Below are positions 16,089 through 24,700 of a stretch of DNA of 64,000 bases, piece after piece. Positions within the stretch are counted from its first letter, which is position 1. Every line of letters begins with the position of its first letter. The notes under the pieces are model-generated. The model was not told where the DNA came from and did not search any database. It saw only the letters and a program-made list of their open reading frames with translations. Origin of the DNA: BJ22 sp021298375 (lineage in GTDB: Bacteria; Planctomycetota; Planctomycetia; Pirellulales; Pirellulaceae); assembly GCA_046343015.1 (NCBI GenBank), contig JBKDOL010000107.1, positions 20,969 through 84,968 of the forward strand, given 5' to 3'. Both the position numbers and the translations under genes were made by a program.

Positions 16089-16850
16089 TCAGCCCGTCAT
16101 TCCGCCGTCAACCGTCAGGACTTGGCCGGTCACATAGGCAGCTGCGGGGCTGGCTAAAAACAGCACGCAGGCTGCGACCTCGTCGGCCGTTCCAATTCGA
16201 GCCGCCGGGATCTTTTTGGCTACTTCAGCCAAAATCGAGTCACCGAGGGCCGCGGTCATTTCGCTCTCGATAAAGCCCGGCGCCACTGCATTGACGGTCA
16301 CCTTTCGCTTGGCCAATTCCTTGCTCAGACTCCGAGTCAGGCCAATCATCCCGGCTTTGGATGCGGAGTAGTTCGTCTGGCCGGCATTCCCAATCAACCC
16401 GGAGACGCTGGAGATGTTGATGATTCGACCGTAGCGGGCCCGCATCATCACTTTGGAAGCAGCCCGACAGAACAAAAAGGCACCTCGCAGATTGGTGTTG
16501 ATGACATCATCCCACTGGTCGTCACTCATTGCCGGCAAGAGGTTGTCCCGGGTAATTCCGGCGTTGTTGACCATGATGTCCAACCGGCCCCATTCGTCGG
16601 CGACCTTCTCGACGATCCCGTCCACCACTTCCCGACGACTGACGTCACCAGCCAGCGCTTCCGCCTGACCACCCGCGGCGCGGATGGAAGCAACTGTCTC
16701 TTCGAGCTTGGCTGCGTTCCGGGCGACGCAAGCGACGCGGGCCCCGCTCCGCCCCAAGGCGATAGCCATTGCTCGCCCCAGTCCCTGAGAGGCTCCGGTG
16801 ACGATCGCGTTCTGCCCCGACAAATTAACTTTGAGTGATTCCAAACTCAT
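16089..16850 (-). CDS. fabG: 3-oxoacyl-ACP reductase
   Basis: NADPH-dependent short-chain dehydrogenase that reduces 3-oxoacyl-ACP in fatty acid elongation. 253 residues. Rossmann motif TGASQGLG (18-25), NNAG (95-98), and catalytic Ser148, Tyr161 and Lys165 (YSASKAG) are all present, as is the C-terminal VTGQVLTVDGGM. It sits between fabD and acpP, which makes FabG much more likely than another SDR. ATG at 16848-16850. Confidence 0.95.
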   Translation of the reverse strand: MSLESLKVNLSGQNAIVTGASQGLGRAMAIALGRSGARVACVARNAAKLEETVASIRAAGGQAEALAGDVSRREVVDGIVEKVADEWGRLDIMVNNAGITRDNLLPAMSDDQWDDVINTNLRGAFLFCRAASKVMMRARYGRIINISSVSGLIGNAGQTNYSASKAGMIGLTRSLSKELAKRKVTVNAVAPGFIESEMTAALGDSILAEVAKKIPAARIGTADEVAACVLFLASPAAAYVTGQVLTVDGGMTG

Positions 16851-17015
16851 CTTCCTGTTTTCCTCAAAAAATAAATTGAATCATGAAATCGCAATGCACT
16901 TGAGCCCCGCGGCCCGTTTCCCACGGTCCCGCCTTCCTTTTTCCTTCCCTCCGAAGCCCGGCTTTCAGCGTCAGCAATCAATCGACCCCTTCGCGTTCCT
17001 GCCGGGCTGAGCCAA

Positions 17016-17933
17016 TTACCCGGCATCGAGCACGCCATGGCAAGCGGTTTTTCTGGCGATTCGTTTCATCAAGCCGCGCAGGACACGGCCCGGACCAACC
17101 TCATAGAACTCATCAAATCCATCTGCCAGCATGCGTTCCATGGAGTCCTGCCAGAGGACGGGTGAGCAGACCTGTCGCTCGAGCAGTCCGCGGATTTCGT
17201 TCGGATCGAGATGGGTTCCGGCGTCGACATTGGAGTAGACCGGTATCAGAGGAGACTTGATTTCGGTCGCAGCGAGCGCGGCCTTGAGTCGTTCCACCGC
17301 CGAAGCCATCAGGGGAGTGTGAAATGCACCGGCGACGGCAAGCGGGACGGTCTTCATTGCTCCCGCTTGTTCGGCGAGGGCTGGGATTCGCTCGCAGGCG
17401 GCCCTGTGTCCGGAAACCGCGATGTTGCCGGGGCAGAGCAAATTGGCCAATTGCAGGACCTCTCCCGCTCCGCGCGCCTGATCGCACAAGGCTTGGACCT
17501 GTTCGCGATCCAACCCCAGGACGCTGACCATCCCGCTCGGTTCGGCATCAGCTGCCGCCTGCATCGCCTCCCCACGCTGCTGCACCAGCCGCAAACCGCT
17601 CTCAAAATCAATCGCTCCGGCGCAGACCATCGCCGTGTACTCGCCGAGGCTCAGCCCTGCGGCGCCGGCACAGGCTTTAACGACTTCCGGTCGCTCTTGC
17701 TTGAGCAATTCCAGCGCTGCCAAACTGGTGACAAACAGCGCCGGTTGGCTGTAGACCGTGCTGTCGAGCTTTTCCTTGGGTCCTTGGAAGCAGACATCGG
17801 CGAGGTCGTACCCGAGCACTTTGCCGGCCCGCTCGAACAAATCGCGGGCGGCGGGGAGTCGCTCGCAAAGTTCCTTGCCCATCCCGACTTCCTGAGCCCC
17901 CTGGCCCGGAAACAAAAACGCGATCTTGCTCAA
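17016..17933 (-). CDS. fabD: Malonyl-CoA:ACP transacylase
   Basis: Loads malonyl groups onto ACP. 305 residues, normal length. The N-terminus has FLFPGQGAQEVGMG; the nucleophile is Ser95 in GLSLGEYTAM and the catalytic His is in AGAFHTPLM (about 208). The residue before the nucleophile is Leu, where most family members have His (GHSLGEY), a mild deviation. It is the first gene of the fab cluster, with fabG 165 bases downstream. Confidence 0.95.
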   Translation of the reverse strand: MSKIAFLFPGQGAQEVGMGKELCERLPAARDLFERAGKVLGYDLADVCFQGPKEKLDSTVYSQPALFVTSLAALELLKQERPEVVKACAGAAGLSLGEYTAMVCAGAIDFESGLRLVQQRGEAMQAAADAEPSGMVSVLGLDREQVQALCDQARGAGEVLQLANLLCPGNIAVSGHRAACERIPALAEQAGAMKTVPLAVAGAFHTPLMASAVERLKAALAATEIKSPLIPVYSNVDAGTHLDPNEIRGLLERQVCSPVLWQDSMERMLADGFDEFYEVGPGRVLRGLMKRIARKTACHGVLDAG

Positions 17934-18281
17934 GCGTTTACCTCATGATTGATAATGCCTGTCGCGGGTTGAGCCAAACGCTGCCCGCCAGCCCGTTGAT
18001 TACCGCCAGTTACCGCCCTGAGGTCAAGCCCACCCCCGCGGTCCGGCGGAAAAAGCGGCGGAGTATCAGCCAACGCATTGGTCAGAGCCAGTCAGCTGCC
18101 TGGCGAGAGCAAACCAGGGACGCCCCCCGTGCAGATGTTCCCCAGTGCAGATGTTCCACAGTGCAGAGGTTCCCCCGTGCAGATGTTCCCCCGAGCAGAG
18201 GTTCCCCCGAGCAGATGTTCCCCAGTGCAGAAGTTCCCCAGTGCAAATTATCCATCGAATCGGATGGCCATTCGCTGAGGC
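17934..18281. other. ruvB-fabD spacer
   Basis: About 350 bases dominated by a 16-bp tandem array (18129-18253). No gene is supported; the array's period is not a multiple of three. Confidence 0.6.
18129..18253. repeat. 16-bp tandem array, 7.8 units
   Basis: Units of the form GTGCAGATGTTCCCCA begin at 18129, 18145, 18161, 18177, 18193, 18209, 18225 and 18241 (last partial). Variation is limited to a few positions (GTG/GAG, ATG/AGG/AAG, final bases). It lies immediately downstream of the ruvB stop codon and upstream of fabD. Confidence 0.95.
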
Positions 18282-19295
18282 TTATTCGAACAGTGACTTG
18301 TCCCGCTTGACGGGCAATCGCAAATGTTCATAAGCCCTTGGTGCGGCCACCCGCCCGCGGGGCGTGCGCAGAATCAGTTCCATCCGGAGCAGGAACGGTT
18401 CGACCTCGTCTTCGAGCGTATCCGAGGAGGTGTTCATTGTCGCGGCGATTGTTTCGATTCCGACCGGTCCACCACCACAAACCCGAATCAATGTCTCGAG
18501 ATAGCGCTTGTCCTGGCGGTCCATTCCCAACGAGTCAATTTCAGCCATCTCCAAAGCTGCTTCGGCCGTGGGCAAGGTGATTCGGCCGTCAGCGCGGCTT
18601 TGGGCATAATCCCGAACCCAGCGCAATCGATTGTTGGCGATACGAGGAGTGCCGCGACTGCGGCGGGCAATCTCGGTTGCCGCAGGGGGCTCAATTTCAA
18701 TCGACAACTTGGCCGCGTTCCGCGTCACGATTTCGGTCAACTCGGGCAGCGAGTAGAAATCGAGGTGCTCCCGAATCTGGAAGCGATCGCGCAGCGGTCC
18801 GGTCAGCATTCCGGCCCGAGTTGTCGCGCCGATCAGGGTGAACGGCTTGAGCCGAAAATTATGCGTTCGAGCGTTGATTCCTTCTCCCAAAATCAAGTCG
18901 ATCCGGAAATCCTCCATCGCCGTGTAGAGATACTCCTCCACCGCTTTTGGAATTCGATGAATCTCGTCAATAAAAAGAACCTGCCGAGCCTGGAGGTTGG
19001 TCAGATTGGGCACCAGGTCTTTGGGGGCTTTCAAAGTCGGGCCGCTGAGGAAATCGATGTGCACCCCCAACTCTTCGGGAATGCAATGGGCAAACGTCGT
19101 CTTCCCCAAGCCTGGCGGGCCGTCAAAGAGAATGTGCCCGAGTGTCTCGCCTCGCCGCAGGGTGGCATCAATCGCGATTCTCAAGCGGGCAATTACCTCC
19201 CGCTGCCCCACCATCTGGTCCATTCGCGAGGGCCGAAGCTTCGGATCGTCCTCCTGAGCGGTCGGTTGGTTGGATAGAATGGTTTCACGGGCCAT
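18282..19295 (-). CDS. ruvB: Holliday junction branch-migration helicase RuvB
   Basis: AAA+ motor that drives branch migration of Holliday junctions with RuvA. 337 residues. Walker A GPPGLGKTT (about residue 59), Walker B LFIDEIHR, sensor 1 IGATTRAGML, arginine finger in PLRDRFQ, and the C-terminal winged helix (RVCGGGPVGIETIAATM, then TPRGRVAAPRAYEHL) are present. The family's usual QxEYLxRTPRGR is replaced here by RMELILRTPRGR, still recognisable. ruvA and ruvC are not in the window. Confidence 0.97.
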   Translation of the reverse strand: MARETILSNQPTAQEDDPKLRPSRMDQMVGQREVIARLRIAIDATLRRGETLGHILFDGPPGLGKTTFAHCIPEELGVHIDFLSGPTLKAPKDLVPNLTNLQARQVLFIDEIHRIPKAVEEYLYTAMEDFRIDLILGEGINARTHNFRLKPFTLIGATTRAGMLTGPLRDRFQIREHLDFYSLPELTEIVTRNAAKLSIEIEPPAATEIARRSRGTPRIANNRLRWVRDYAQSRADGRITLPTAEAALEMAEIDSLGMDRQDKRYLETLIRVCGGGPVGIETIAATMNTSSDTLEDEVEPFLLRMELILRTPRGRVAAPRAYEHLRLPVKRDKSLFE

Positions 19296-19347
19296 ATCGA
19301 GACCGACCGATCTTCTCTGAGCAAACTTCTCGGAGCCATGCCTACAG

Positions 19348-19427
19348 CGTCCCCGTACTGGAGCGTCCCCGTACTGGAGCGTCCCCGTACTGGAGCGTCC
19401 CCGAACTGGAGCGTCCCCGTCCGCTGC
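19348..19427. repeat. 16-bp tandem array, five units (array A)
   Basis: CGTCCCCGTACTGGAG at 19348, 19364 and 19380, a one-base variant at 19396, and a diverged fifth unit at 19412. It lies in the 414-base spacer 19296-19709 between divergent ruvB and the regulator gene. Confidence 0.95.
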
Positions 19428-19436
19428 AATCGCCAG

Positions 19437-19516
19437 TGAACGCCGCTGCCTGTGAACGCCGCTGCCTGTGAACGCCGCTTACTGTGAACGCCGCTTACTG
19501 TGAACGCCGCTTACTG
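19437..19516. repeat. 16-bp tandem array, five units (array B)
   Basis: TGAACGCCGCTGCCTG twice (19437, 19453), then TGAACGCCGCTTACTG three times (19469, 19485, 19501). It starts nine bases after array A, has the same period but an unrelated unit. Further right, GCGTTCTTTACGG/GGGTTCTTTACGG phrases repeat about 50 bases apart. Confidence 0.95.
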
Positions 19517-19709
19517 CGGGGAACACTGCCTCCGCCGCGGGGCGGGTTCTTTACGGCTCGCGCACTGCAAGGGGCGAGTTCTGCTAGGGGCGCGTTCTTT
19601 ACGGTGCGCCGCAGGCGTTCCTCGGAGGAGGCAGGGCAGGGGAGTCCACCGCCCACTGTTATAACAGACCGCAGGACTGTACGAAAAGCCACTTGCCGGA
19701 TTCCACCCC

Positions 19710-21218
19710 ATGGCCCGACCCAAAAACCCTCGAAACACCCTGCTTCATGCGATCGAGCAATCCAGTCAGCCGATTTACCTGCTCGATTCCGAAAACACGC
19801 TCGTCTATCTCAACCCTGCCGCAGCCGCTTGGCTCGCTGGGGACGCCGAAGAGCTCAGCGGACTCCGCTGCCTGGCCTCGGCGGTTCCGCTCGAGGACCG
19901 GTCACTCGATCGGCTGCGTGGACTGATTCCATATTCTTGGCCGCTCGAGCTCGACGAAGCCGGCACGGACGATCCACAAGCTGCCGCTGGGCTGGCCAAA
20001 GTGTTTGCGGTTCAGGCGGATGGAAGCTGTTCCATCCGCCGCGCCATGGTTGCGCCGATCGCAACCGGCGAGTCGTCCGAGTCGACTCCTCTGGCCAGCG
20101 GGGCGTTCCTGCTTGTCCAGCTTTTGCCGCGGGAGGCGTCCCCTGCGAATCCGGTCGACAGCGCTGCACCGGCACTGGCTGATGAGTTGCATCAGTTAAT
20201 TGTCGAGTTGTCCGCGCTGCAGCCCACCCTCCGTGAATTGCCCGGACTGGTGGGCAAACATCCTTTGACCTGGCGCCTCCGGAAGCAACTCGAGGCGGCT
20301 TGCGAAACCCGAGCCAATCTATTGCTGATTGGCGACGAACAGACGCTCACCGATTCCTTTGCCAAAGCGGTCGCCAACGCCTCAGGCGAGCGATCCGCCT
20401 CACTTGCGACGATGCTCAACGGGCGTTTGACCGATGAAGAGCAAATGCGGGAAACGCTGGGCGGAGTCTCGCGCCGACTCTCAATCGAAAAGGCTGCGAA
20501 CGCGACGCTTCTGATCTTGCGGGCCGATTTGATTCCCGCAACGGTCCAGCCGCTGCTGCGACAATGGCTGCAACAACAGGGCTCACAGGTCCGGACCGTG
20601 GCAACGAGCCAGCAATCTTTAATCGGATTGGCAACCGCGGCTGGTTTCGATTTGGAACTCGCCGTCCGACTGTCCACCCAAGAAGTGGGGCTACCCCGCC
20701 TGGCTGAGAGACGGAGCGACATTCCCGCGATCGCCACGCATTTGCTCGACCTGTACCAGGCGACGCGAGCAGCGCCGGCGATCAGGCTGTCCGCCGCAGC
20801 GATCGATCAGCTGCAGGAGTTTGAATGGACCGGCGATCTGGAACAACTCCGCTCGGTACTGACCCAAGCGGCAGCGCAGTTGCCTGCCGGTGGTCAGCTG
20901 TTACCCGAGCACCTGCCCGAAGTCATTCGCTTTGGAATTCAAGCCCGCCGAATCGGCCGTCCACCGCAACTGGCAATTAACCTCGACTCCTATCTCGAGG
21001 AGATCGAACGACTGATGCTCGAACGGGCCCTGCAACAAGCCAATCAAAACAAAGCCCAAGCCGCCCGCCTGCTTGGCTTGACCCGCCAGCGATTTCTTCG
21101 CCGCTGCGAGCACCTGCAACTTGCCTTGCCCGAAGAGCCGATCGACTTTCGCCCGACCAGCGAAGAAAGCGATGCGATCGATTTCGAAAGCCCGGGCTCT
21201 GGCGAGGAGGGCAACTGA
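19710..21218 (+). CDS. NtrC-like transcription regulator with degenerate AAA+ domain
   Basis: 502 residues. Residues about 10-60 resemble a PAS sensor (SQPIYLLDSENTLVYLNPAAAAWL). Residues about 185-370 follow the fold of sigma-54 activator ATPases: VQPLLRQWLQQQGSQVRTVATSQQSL and GLPRLAERRSDIPAIATHLLDLY align with the canonical L-L-R-x-L-Q, V-R-x-I-A-x-T and P-L-R-x-R-x-x-D-I-P segments. However Walker A is lost (LLIGDEQTLTDSF), the GAFTGA loop is absent, and Walker B Asp-Glu is replaced (LLILRADLIPA). A Fis-type helix-turn-helix is intact at about 428-471 (NQNKAQAARLLGLTRQRFLRRC). It probably binds DNA but cannot activate sigma-54 by ATP hydrolysis (inference). Its stop overlaps the next gene's start. 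Confidence 0.8.
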   Translation: MARPKNPRNTLLHAIEQSSQPIYLLDSENTLVYLNPAAAAWLAGDAEELSGLRCLASAVPLEDRSLDRLRGLIPYSWPLELDEAGTDDPQAAAGLAKVFAVQADGSCSIRRAMVAPIATGESSESTPLASGAFLLVQLLPREASPANPVDSAAPALADELHQLIVELSALQPTLRELPGLVGKHPLTWRLRKQLEAACETRANLLLIGDEQTLTDSFAKAVANASGERSASLATMLNGRLTDEEQMRETLGGVSRRLSIEKAANATLLILRADLIPATVQPLLRQWLQQQGSQVRTVATSQQSLIGLATAAGFDLELAVRLSTQEVGLPRLAERRSDIPAIATHLLDLYQATRAAPAIRLSAAAIDQLQEFEWTGDLEQLRSVLTQAAAQLPAGGQLLPEHLPEVIRFGIQARRIGRPPQLAINLDSYLEEIERLMLERALQQANQNKAQAARLLGLTRQRFLRRCEHLQLALPEEPIDFRPTSEESDAIDFESPGSGEEGN

Positions 21219-21706
21219 TGGAACCCGTTCCTCGCCGCGGCCTGCTCAAGCATCGCGTGCTGGTGATCGACCCCAGCGGACGCTGGGCAGCCCCGCTGAA
21301 ACAGGCTTTGGCCGACTTGCCCTGCCAACTTCATGTCTGGCGGGATGACTTTCGCCAACTCGCCCGAAACCCGGCAGCCCTCGGCTCGCTGGCAGCCGCG
21401 TGGCAACAGCCGGGACAGACCCCGACGCTGGTCCTTTATCATTGCCAGACCAACAGCCTCGAATTCCTGCGTTTCTGGTCGCGAGTCCAAACCTCAGTGC
21501 GGTTGCCGCCGCTGATTGGTTTACTCGACTCTATTGACCCGGCAGCGGCCGAAAGGCTGCGTCAATTAGGCTGCATCCAAGTGCATGCCGGTTTTCACAC
21601 CTGGGATCGATTGGTAAAAACGGTTACTTCCGTACTTCAGTCGCCGGTCTCTACCGACCAGAATCTGGAGGCACTGATTGCGGCCAACCTGCCTTGGTCC
21701 TCCTGA
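21218..21706 (+). CDS. Receiver-like domain protein
   Basis: 162 residues. The predicted pattern resembles a response-regulator receiver: HRVLVIDPSGRWAAPLKQAL at the N-terminus, then a strand TLVLYHCQ where the phospho-acceptor Asp would be, then PPLIGLLDSIDPAAAERLRQLGC and a final helix. The strand-3 Asp is not evident, so it may be a pseudo-receiver; the acidic pocket is also reduced to one Asp. ATG at 21218 overlaps the upstream TGA (TGATG) and has GAGGAGG seven bases upstream, so it is coupled to the degenerate NtrC-like gene. Function is unknown beyond this. Confidence 0.65.
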   Translation: MEPVPRRGLLKHRVLVIDPSGRWAAPLKQALADLPCQLHVWRDDFRQLARNPAALGSLAAAWQQPGQTPTLVLYHCQTNSLEFLRFWSRVQTSVRLPPLIGLLDSIDPAAAERLRQLGCIQVHAGFHTWDRLVKTVTSVLQSPVSTDQNLEALIAANLPWSS

Positions 21707-21903
21707 AGGGCGAGCCTGTTCTGCTGGCGGAAGCGATGTTCTTTTGCCCCGCAGCCTGGAGTGCGCTCGCCCGCTGCAGCGGCTGCGGCACCAGACGCGG
21801 CCCGGCGATTCGCGCGGCTGCGATGATCGCGAACTCCTCTGGTCGCGGTCCGCCGAAATGCAGGCGATGTCCGGGCTGTTGATTGCGGGCCGGCAGCGTA
21901 CAA

Positions 21904-21960
21904 GTCGAGAAGCAGGGGGCAGGTCGAGAAGCATGGGGCAGGTCGAGAAGCAGGGTGCTC
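21904..21960. repeat. 19-bp tandem array, three units
   Basis: GTCGAGAAGCAGGGGGCAG at 21904, a near copy at 21923 and a partial copy at 21942, in the 313-base spacer before mrp (21707-22019). No gene was recognised in that spacer. Confidence 0.9.
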
Positions 21961-22019
21961 GAACAGCAACCGGGCTCCGGCTTGATTACCGTTTTACGCG
22001 TTCCTAACCAGAAAATGAC

Positions 22020-23090
22020 ATGTCTATTTCACGCGAACCAATCGAACGATTTCTGCTGAACCTCAAAGACCCGGAAACGGGACGTCCGCTCAGCGCCGGT
22101 CAACAAGTCAAATCGCTCAAACTCAATGACACGCTGCTGACGGCGGAAATTGGGTTGACCAGTTTCTCGGCTCCGCTGCATCGCGACTTCCTCGAACGCA
22201 CCCAACAGCAACTATCGGCTCGATTTCCCGAATTGACCGAGATTCGCCTGATTCCAGTGCCCCATGAACGGCCGGCTCAACCGCTGGGCACCGTAGGGCT
22301 GACCGCCAAAGCCGTGATCGCCGTTGGCTCGGGAAAAGGGGGGGTCGGGAAAAGCACTGTCGCTCTCTGTCTCGCCTTGGCCTTGAAGCGGGCGGGTTGT
22401 CGCGTTGGCTTGATGGACGCCGATGTCTACGGGCCGAGCGTCCCGCAATTGACGGGCGTCCGCGGCCACCTCGCCAAGTCCGGGAACAAGATTGAGCCTC
22501 AGGATTACGACGGGATGCCGATCGTTTCGATTGGCTTTATGGTGCCTCCAGACCAAGCGGTAATTTGGCGTGGGCCGATGCTGCACTCAGCCGTCACCAC
22601 TTTTGCCCGCGACATTGCCTGGGGCGAACTGGACTATCTCATTATCGACATGCCGCCGGGAACCGGAGACGTAGCCTTAACCCTCTCGCAAATCCTCCCG
22701 GTTACCGGAGCGGTAGTCGTCTGCACTCCTCAGGAAGTCGCCCTGATCGACGCGATTAAAGCCGTCTCCATGTTCCGTCAAGTCAAGATTCCCGTTGTCG
22801 GCGTGGTGGAGAACATGAGCGGCTTTCTCTGTCCCGATTGCCACAAGCGTTATGACATTTTCGGCAAGGGCGGTGCGCGGGAGTATGCAGAGCAGGCCGG
22901 ACTCCCTTTCCTCGGCGAGATCCCCATCCATATCGGCGTCCGCGAACGCGGAGACAGCGGCACGACGGCAGAGAATTTCCTCGACCCGCAAATCGCGCCC
23001 TACTTTGAGAAGATTGCCTTCCAACTCAGCCAGCACCTATCCCAAAAGGCCGCGCAGAGTTCGGTTCAGGCCTCACTGCCTGTTCTCTAA
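22020..23090 (+). CDS. mrp: Mrp/ApbC-family iron-sulfur cluster carrier ATPase
   Basis: P-loop ATPase that binds and transfers iron-sulfur clusters. 356 residues. An N-terminal MIP18/DUF59-like domain (about 5-80) precedes the deviant Walker A GSGKGGVGKST (about 103-113). Family signatures follow: MDADVYGPSVPQL, the WRGPMLHSAV motif, DYLIIDMPPGTGD, and the cluster-ligand pair CPDC in NMSGFLCPDCHKRYDIFG. ATG at 22020 lacks a clear Shine-Dalgarno. All key residues look intact. Confidence 0.95.
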   Translation: MSISREPIERFLLNLKDPETGRPLSAGQQVKSLKLNDTLLTAEIGLTSFSAPLHRDFLERTQQQLSARFPELTEIRLIPVPHERPAQPLGTVGLTAKAVIAVGSGKGGVGKSTVALCLALALKRAGCRVGLMDADVYGPSVPQLTGVRGHLAKSGNKIEPQDYDGMPIVSIGFMVPPDQAVIWRGPMLHSAVTTFARDIAWGELDYLIIDMPPGTGDVALTLSQILPVTGAVVVCTPQEVALIDAIKAVSMFRQVKIPVVGVVENMSGFLCPDCHKRYDIFGKGGAREYAEQAGLPFLGEIPIHIGVRERGDSGTTAENFLDPQIAPYFEKIAFQLSQHLSQKAAQSSVQASLPVL

Positions 23091-23188
23091 AACGCGCTCC
23101 TGAAGACGTTGTCCGGCCGACCCACTCTTTCCTCGCGAAACCTGACCAAGGAATCGGCTGCGGGTTTTTCGAGTGGCACGGCAAACGG

Positions 23189-23218
23189 GCCCACAGTAAA
23201 CAGGCCCACAGTAAACAG
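23189..23218. repeat. 15-bp tandem duplication
   Basis: GCCCACAGTAAACAG occurs twice in a row, followed by a diverged third copy (GCCCGGCAAACAG), in the mrp 3' spacer. Confidence 0.85.
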
Positions 23219-23387
23219 GCCCGGCAAACAGACCAAAGCAGCGAAATGGCTGCGAATCAAGCGGGCTCTGGCGACCGCTGCGGGCTCGCCTCGCCTGCTC
23301 GCCGCAGCTTGCCAGAAAGCCTCCCAACAATCAGGCCGGGCAGCCCCAAAAAGGCCCGGCAGCGCAAAAAAACAGTTCCCTCAGCGC

Positions 23388-23417
23388 AAAAAAATAGGAC
23401 TGCCCTGTGGCAGTCCT
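23388..23417 (-). terminator. Intrinsic terminator of the histone-like micro-gene
   Basis: A perfect 9-bp stem, AGGACTGCC and GGCAGTCCT, with a four-base loop (23396-23417), is followed on the minus strand by ATTTTTTT (23388-23395). It lies 33 bases after the stop codon of the 30-residue gene. Confidence 0.92.
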
Positions 23418-23450
23418 GTCTCGTTGTTTCCGATTAAGAGAGGAAGAAAC

Positions 23451-23543
23451 TTACTTCTTCTTCTTAGCGGTCTTCTTGACAGCCTTCTTAGCAGCCTTCT
23501 TCTTGGGAGCAGCTGCCTTCTTAGCGGCTTTCTTCTTGGCCAC
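23451..23543 (-). CDS. 30-residue lysine-rich histone H1-like protein
   Basis: Starts GTG at 23541-23543 with GGAGG seven bases upstream and ends at TAA 23451-23453, immediately followed by a textbook terminator. The product is only Lys, Ala and a few others: MAKKKAAKKAAAPKKKAA then KKAVKKTAKKKK. Such AKK/PKK repeats resemble the C-terminal tail of histone H1 and of bacterial Hc1-type proteins, so DNA binding or condensation is likely (inference). Codon use is strongly biased to AAG and GCT, as in highly expressed genes. It is too short for usual gene callers. Confidence 0.82.
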   Translation of the reverse strand: MAKKKAAKKAAAPKKKAAKKAVKKTAKKKK

Positions 23544-24582
23544 AGTACGTCCTCCGTAAAAATTAGCGGCAAACCAACGCCGGGTTCCACAGAGGTCCCC
23601 GCCCGCAGGCTTACCAACCTAAAACAACGTAAACAAATAATCTTCCCGAGAGAGGAAGATTCAGTTCCGAATGGTTGGTATCCGCTTGACTTCCGATGTG
23701 CTTGTTCGCGGCAAACGATCCCTCGAAACGGTTTCCGTTCCTGCGACCATCTGCTGCAGTTGCACACACAGATGTCCCGCGAATGCCAGTGTTGTAAACG
23801 ATAGCAAAAACAATTTCAACACTTTTTTGAAAAAAACTTCCTGTCTGCGCTGCTTCCCTGCCCGCTGCGAAAGCAACTGCGCTGACCGCTGCTCACTCAA
23901 CACGGCGACACTGCTGACATGGGTAACGCTATGCTCGCGCAAGACTTTGTGCACTCGCTTGCTAAACGAACGCGTGCGGCGATCACTCGCTGCTCGAGGA
24001 CGAATGCAGGCTCGTTTGCATCCGCTCGAAGTGTTCAGGTTGAAAACATAACCGACCGGCACCGGCCCTGGCTCGAAACGACAGGAGCGTTTGTTTTCCC
24101 GAAAAATTTCGGCTCTCTAAGCGAACCCGCGCCCTTGGGCCGGGCAAGTTCAAGGCGAACGAGCGGACGCAGACAAGCGTGCTCGCCAACGCAGCGGACT
24201 GCACTCCACCGGCCGCCCAGTCGCGCTGCAAACTTGTCGACTGATTTGCAAATGCCGCACTCAGACCAAACAGACTTCATCCTGTGGATGCGATGCTCCG
24301 CGGAGAAAAAGGATCCGAGGCCGCTTCCCAAATTTCTACGCCAAGGATTTGAAAAAAATTTTTACTTTTTTTCCACACTCAGCCTTTTATTGCCTCTCGG
24401 AAGACGATCGCGAATCGAGATCAGCGATACCGATCGGGCAAGGCAGCTTGATTCGCGTCATCCCGCGAGGTCGTGGCGTTGCCGGCTCGCAACCGTCGGG
24501 GAGAACGCGCCGCTGGAATCGACTCGCTCCGCGTCTGAAGGCCGCAATTGTTTGGGCCAACTCCAAGCACAAAGCTTCGGGC
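23544..24582. other. 1-kb region without recognisable gene
   Basis: Several open frames of 70-235 codons occur on both strands, but all are Arg/Ser-rich, none has family resemblance, and none has a clear ribosome-binding site. The right part (24340-24420) has A- and T-runs. The promoter of the histone-like gene should lie just right of 23543. Confidence 0.45.
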
Positions 24583-24621
24583 AAAAAAAAACGGCTCCGG
24601 GTTACTTACCCGCAGCCGTTT
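24583..24621 (-). terminator. Intrinsic terminator downstream of clpC
   Basis: AAACGGCT (24589-24596) pairs with AGCCGTTT (24614-24621), with extra CGGG/CCCG pairing inside; on the minus strand the stem is followed by a run of eight or nine T. It lies about 80 bases after the clpC stop. Confidence 0.9.
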
Positions 24622-24700
24622 GATTTGATGATTTGATGATTTGACCGGGGCTCGGACGCTGGCCGATCCCTGATTCATCGCCTCAGGTTATTTCCCTTTG

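Noticed and set aside
18129..19516. Repeat arrays considered as CRISPR
   Set aside because: Units are directly adjacent without unique spacers, are only 16 bases long, and no cas gene is present.
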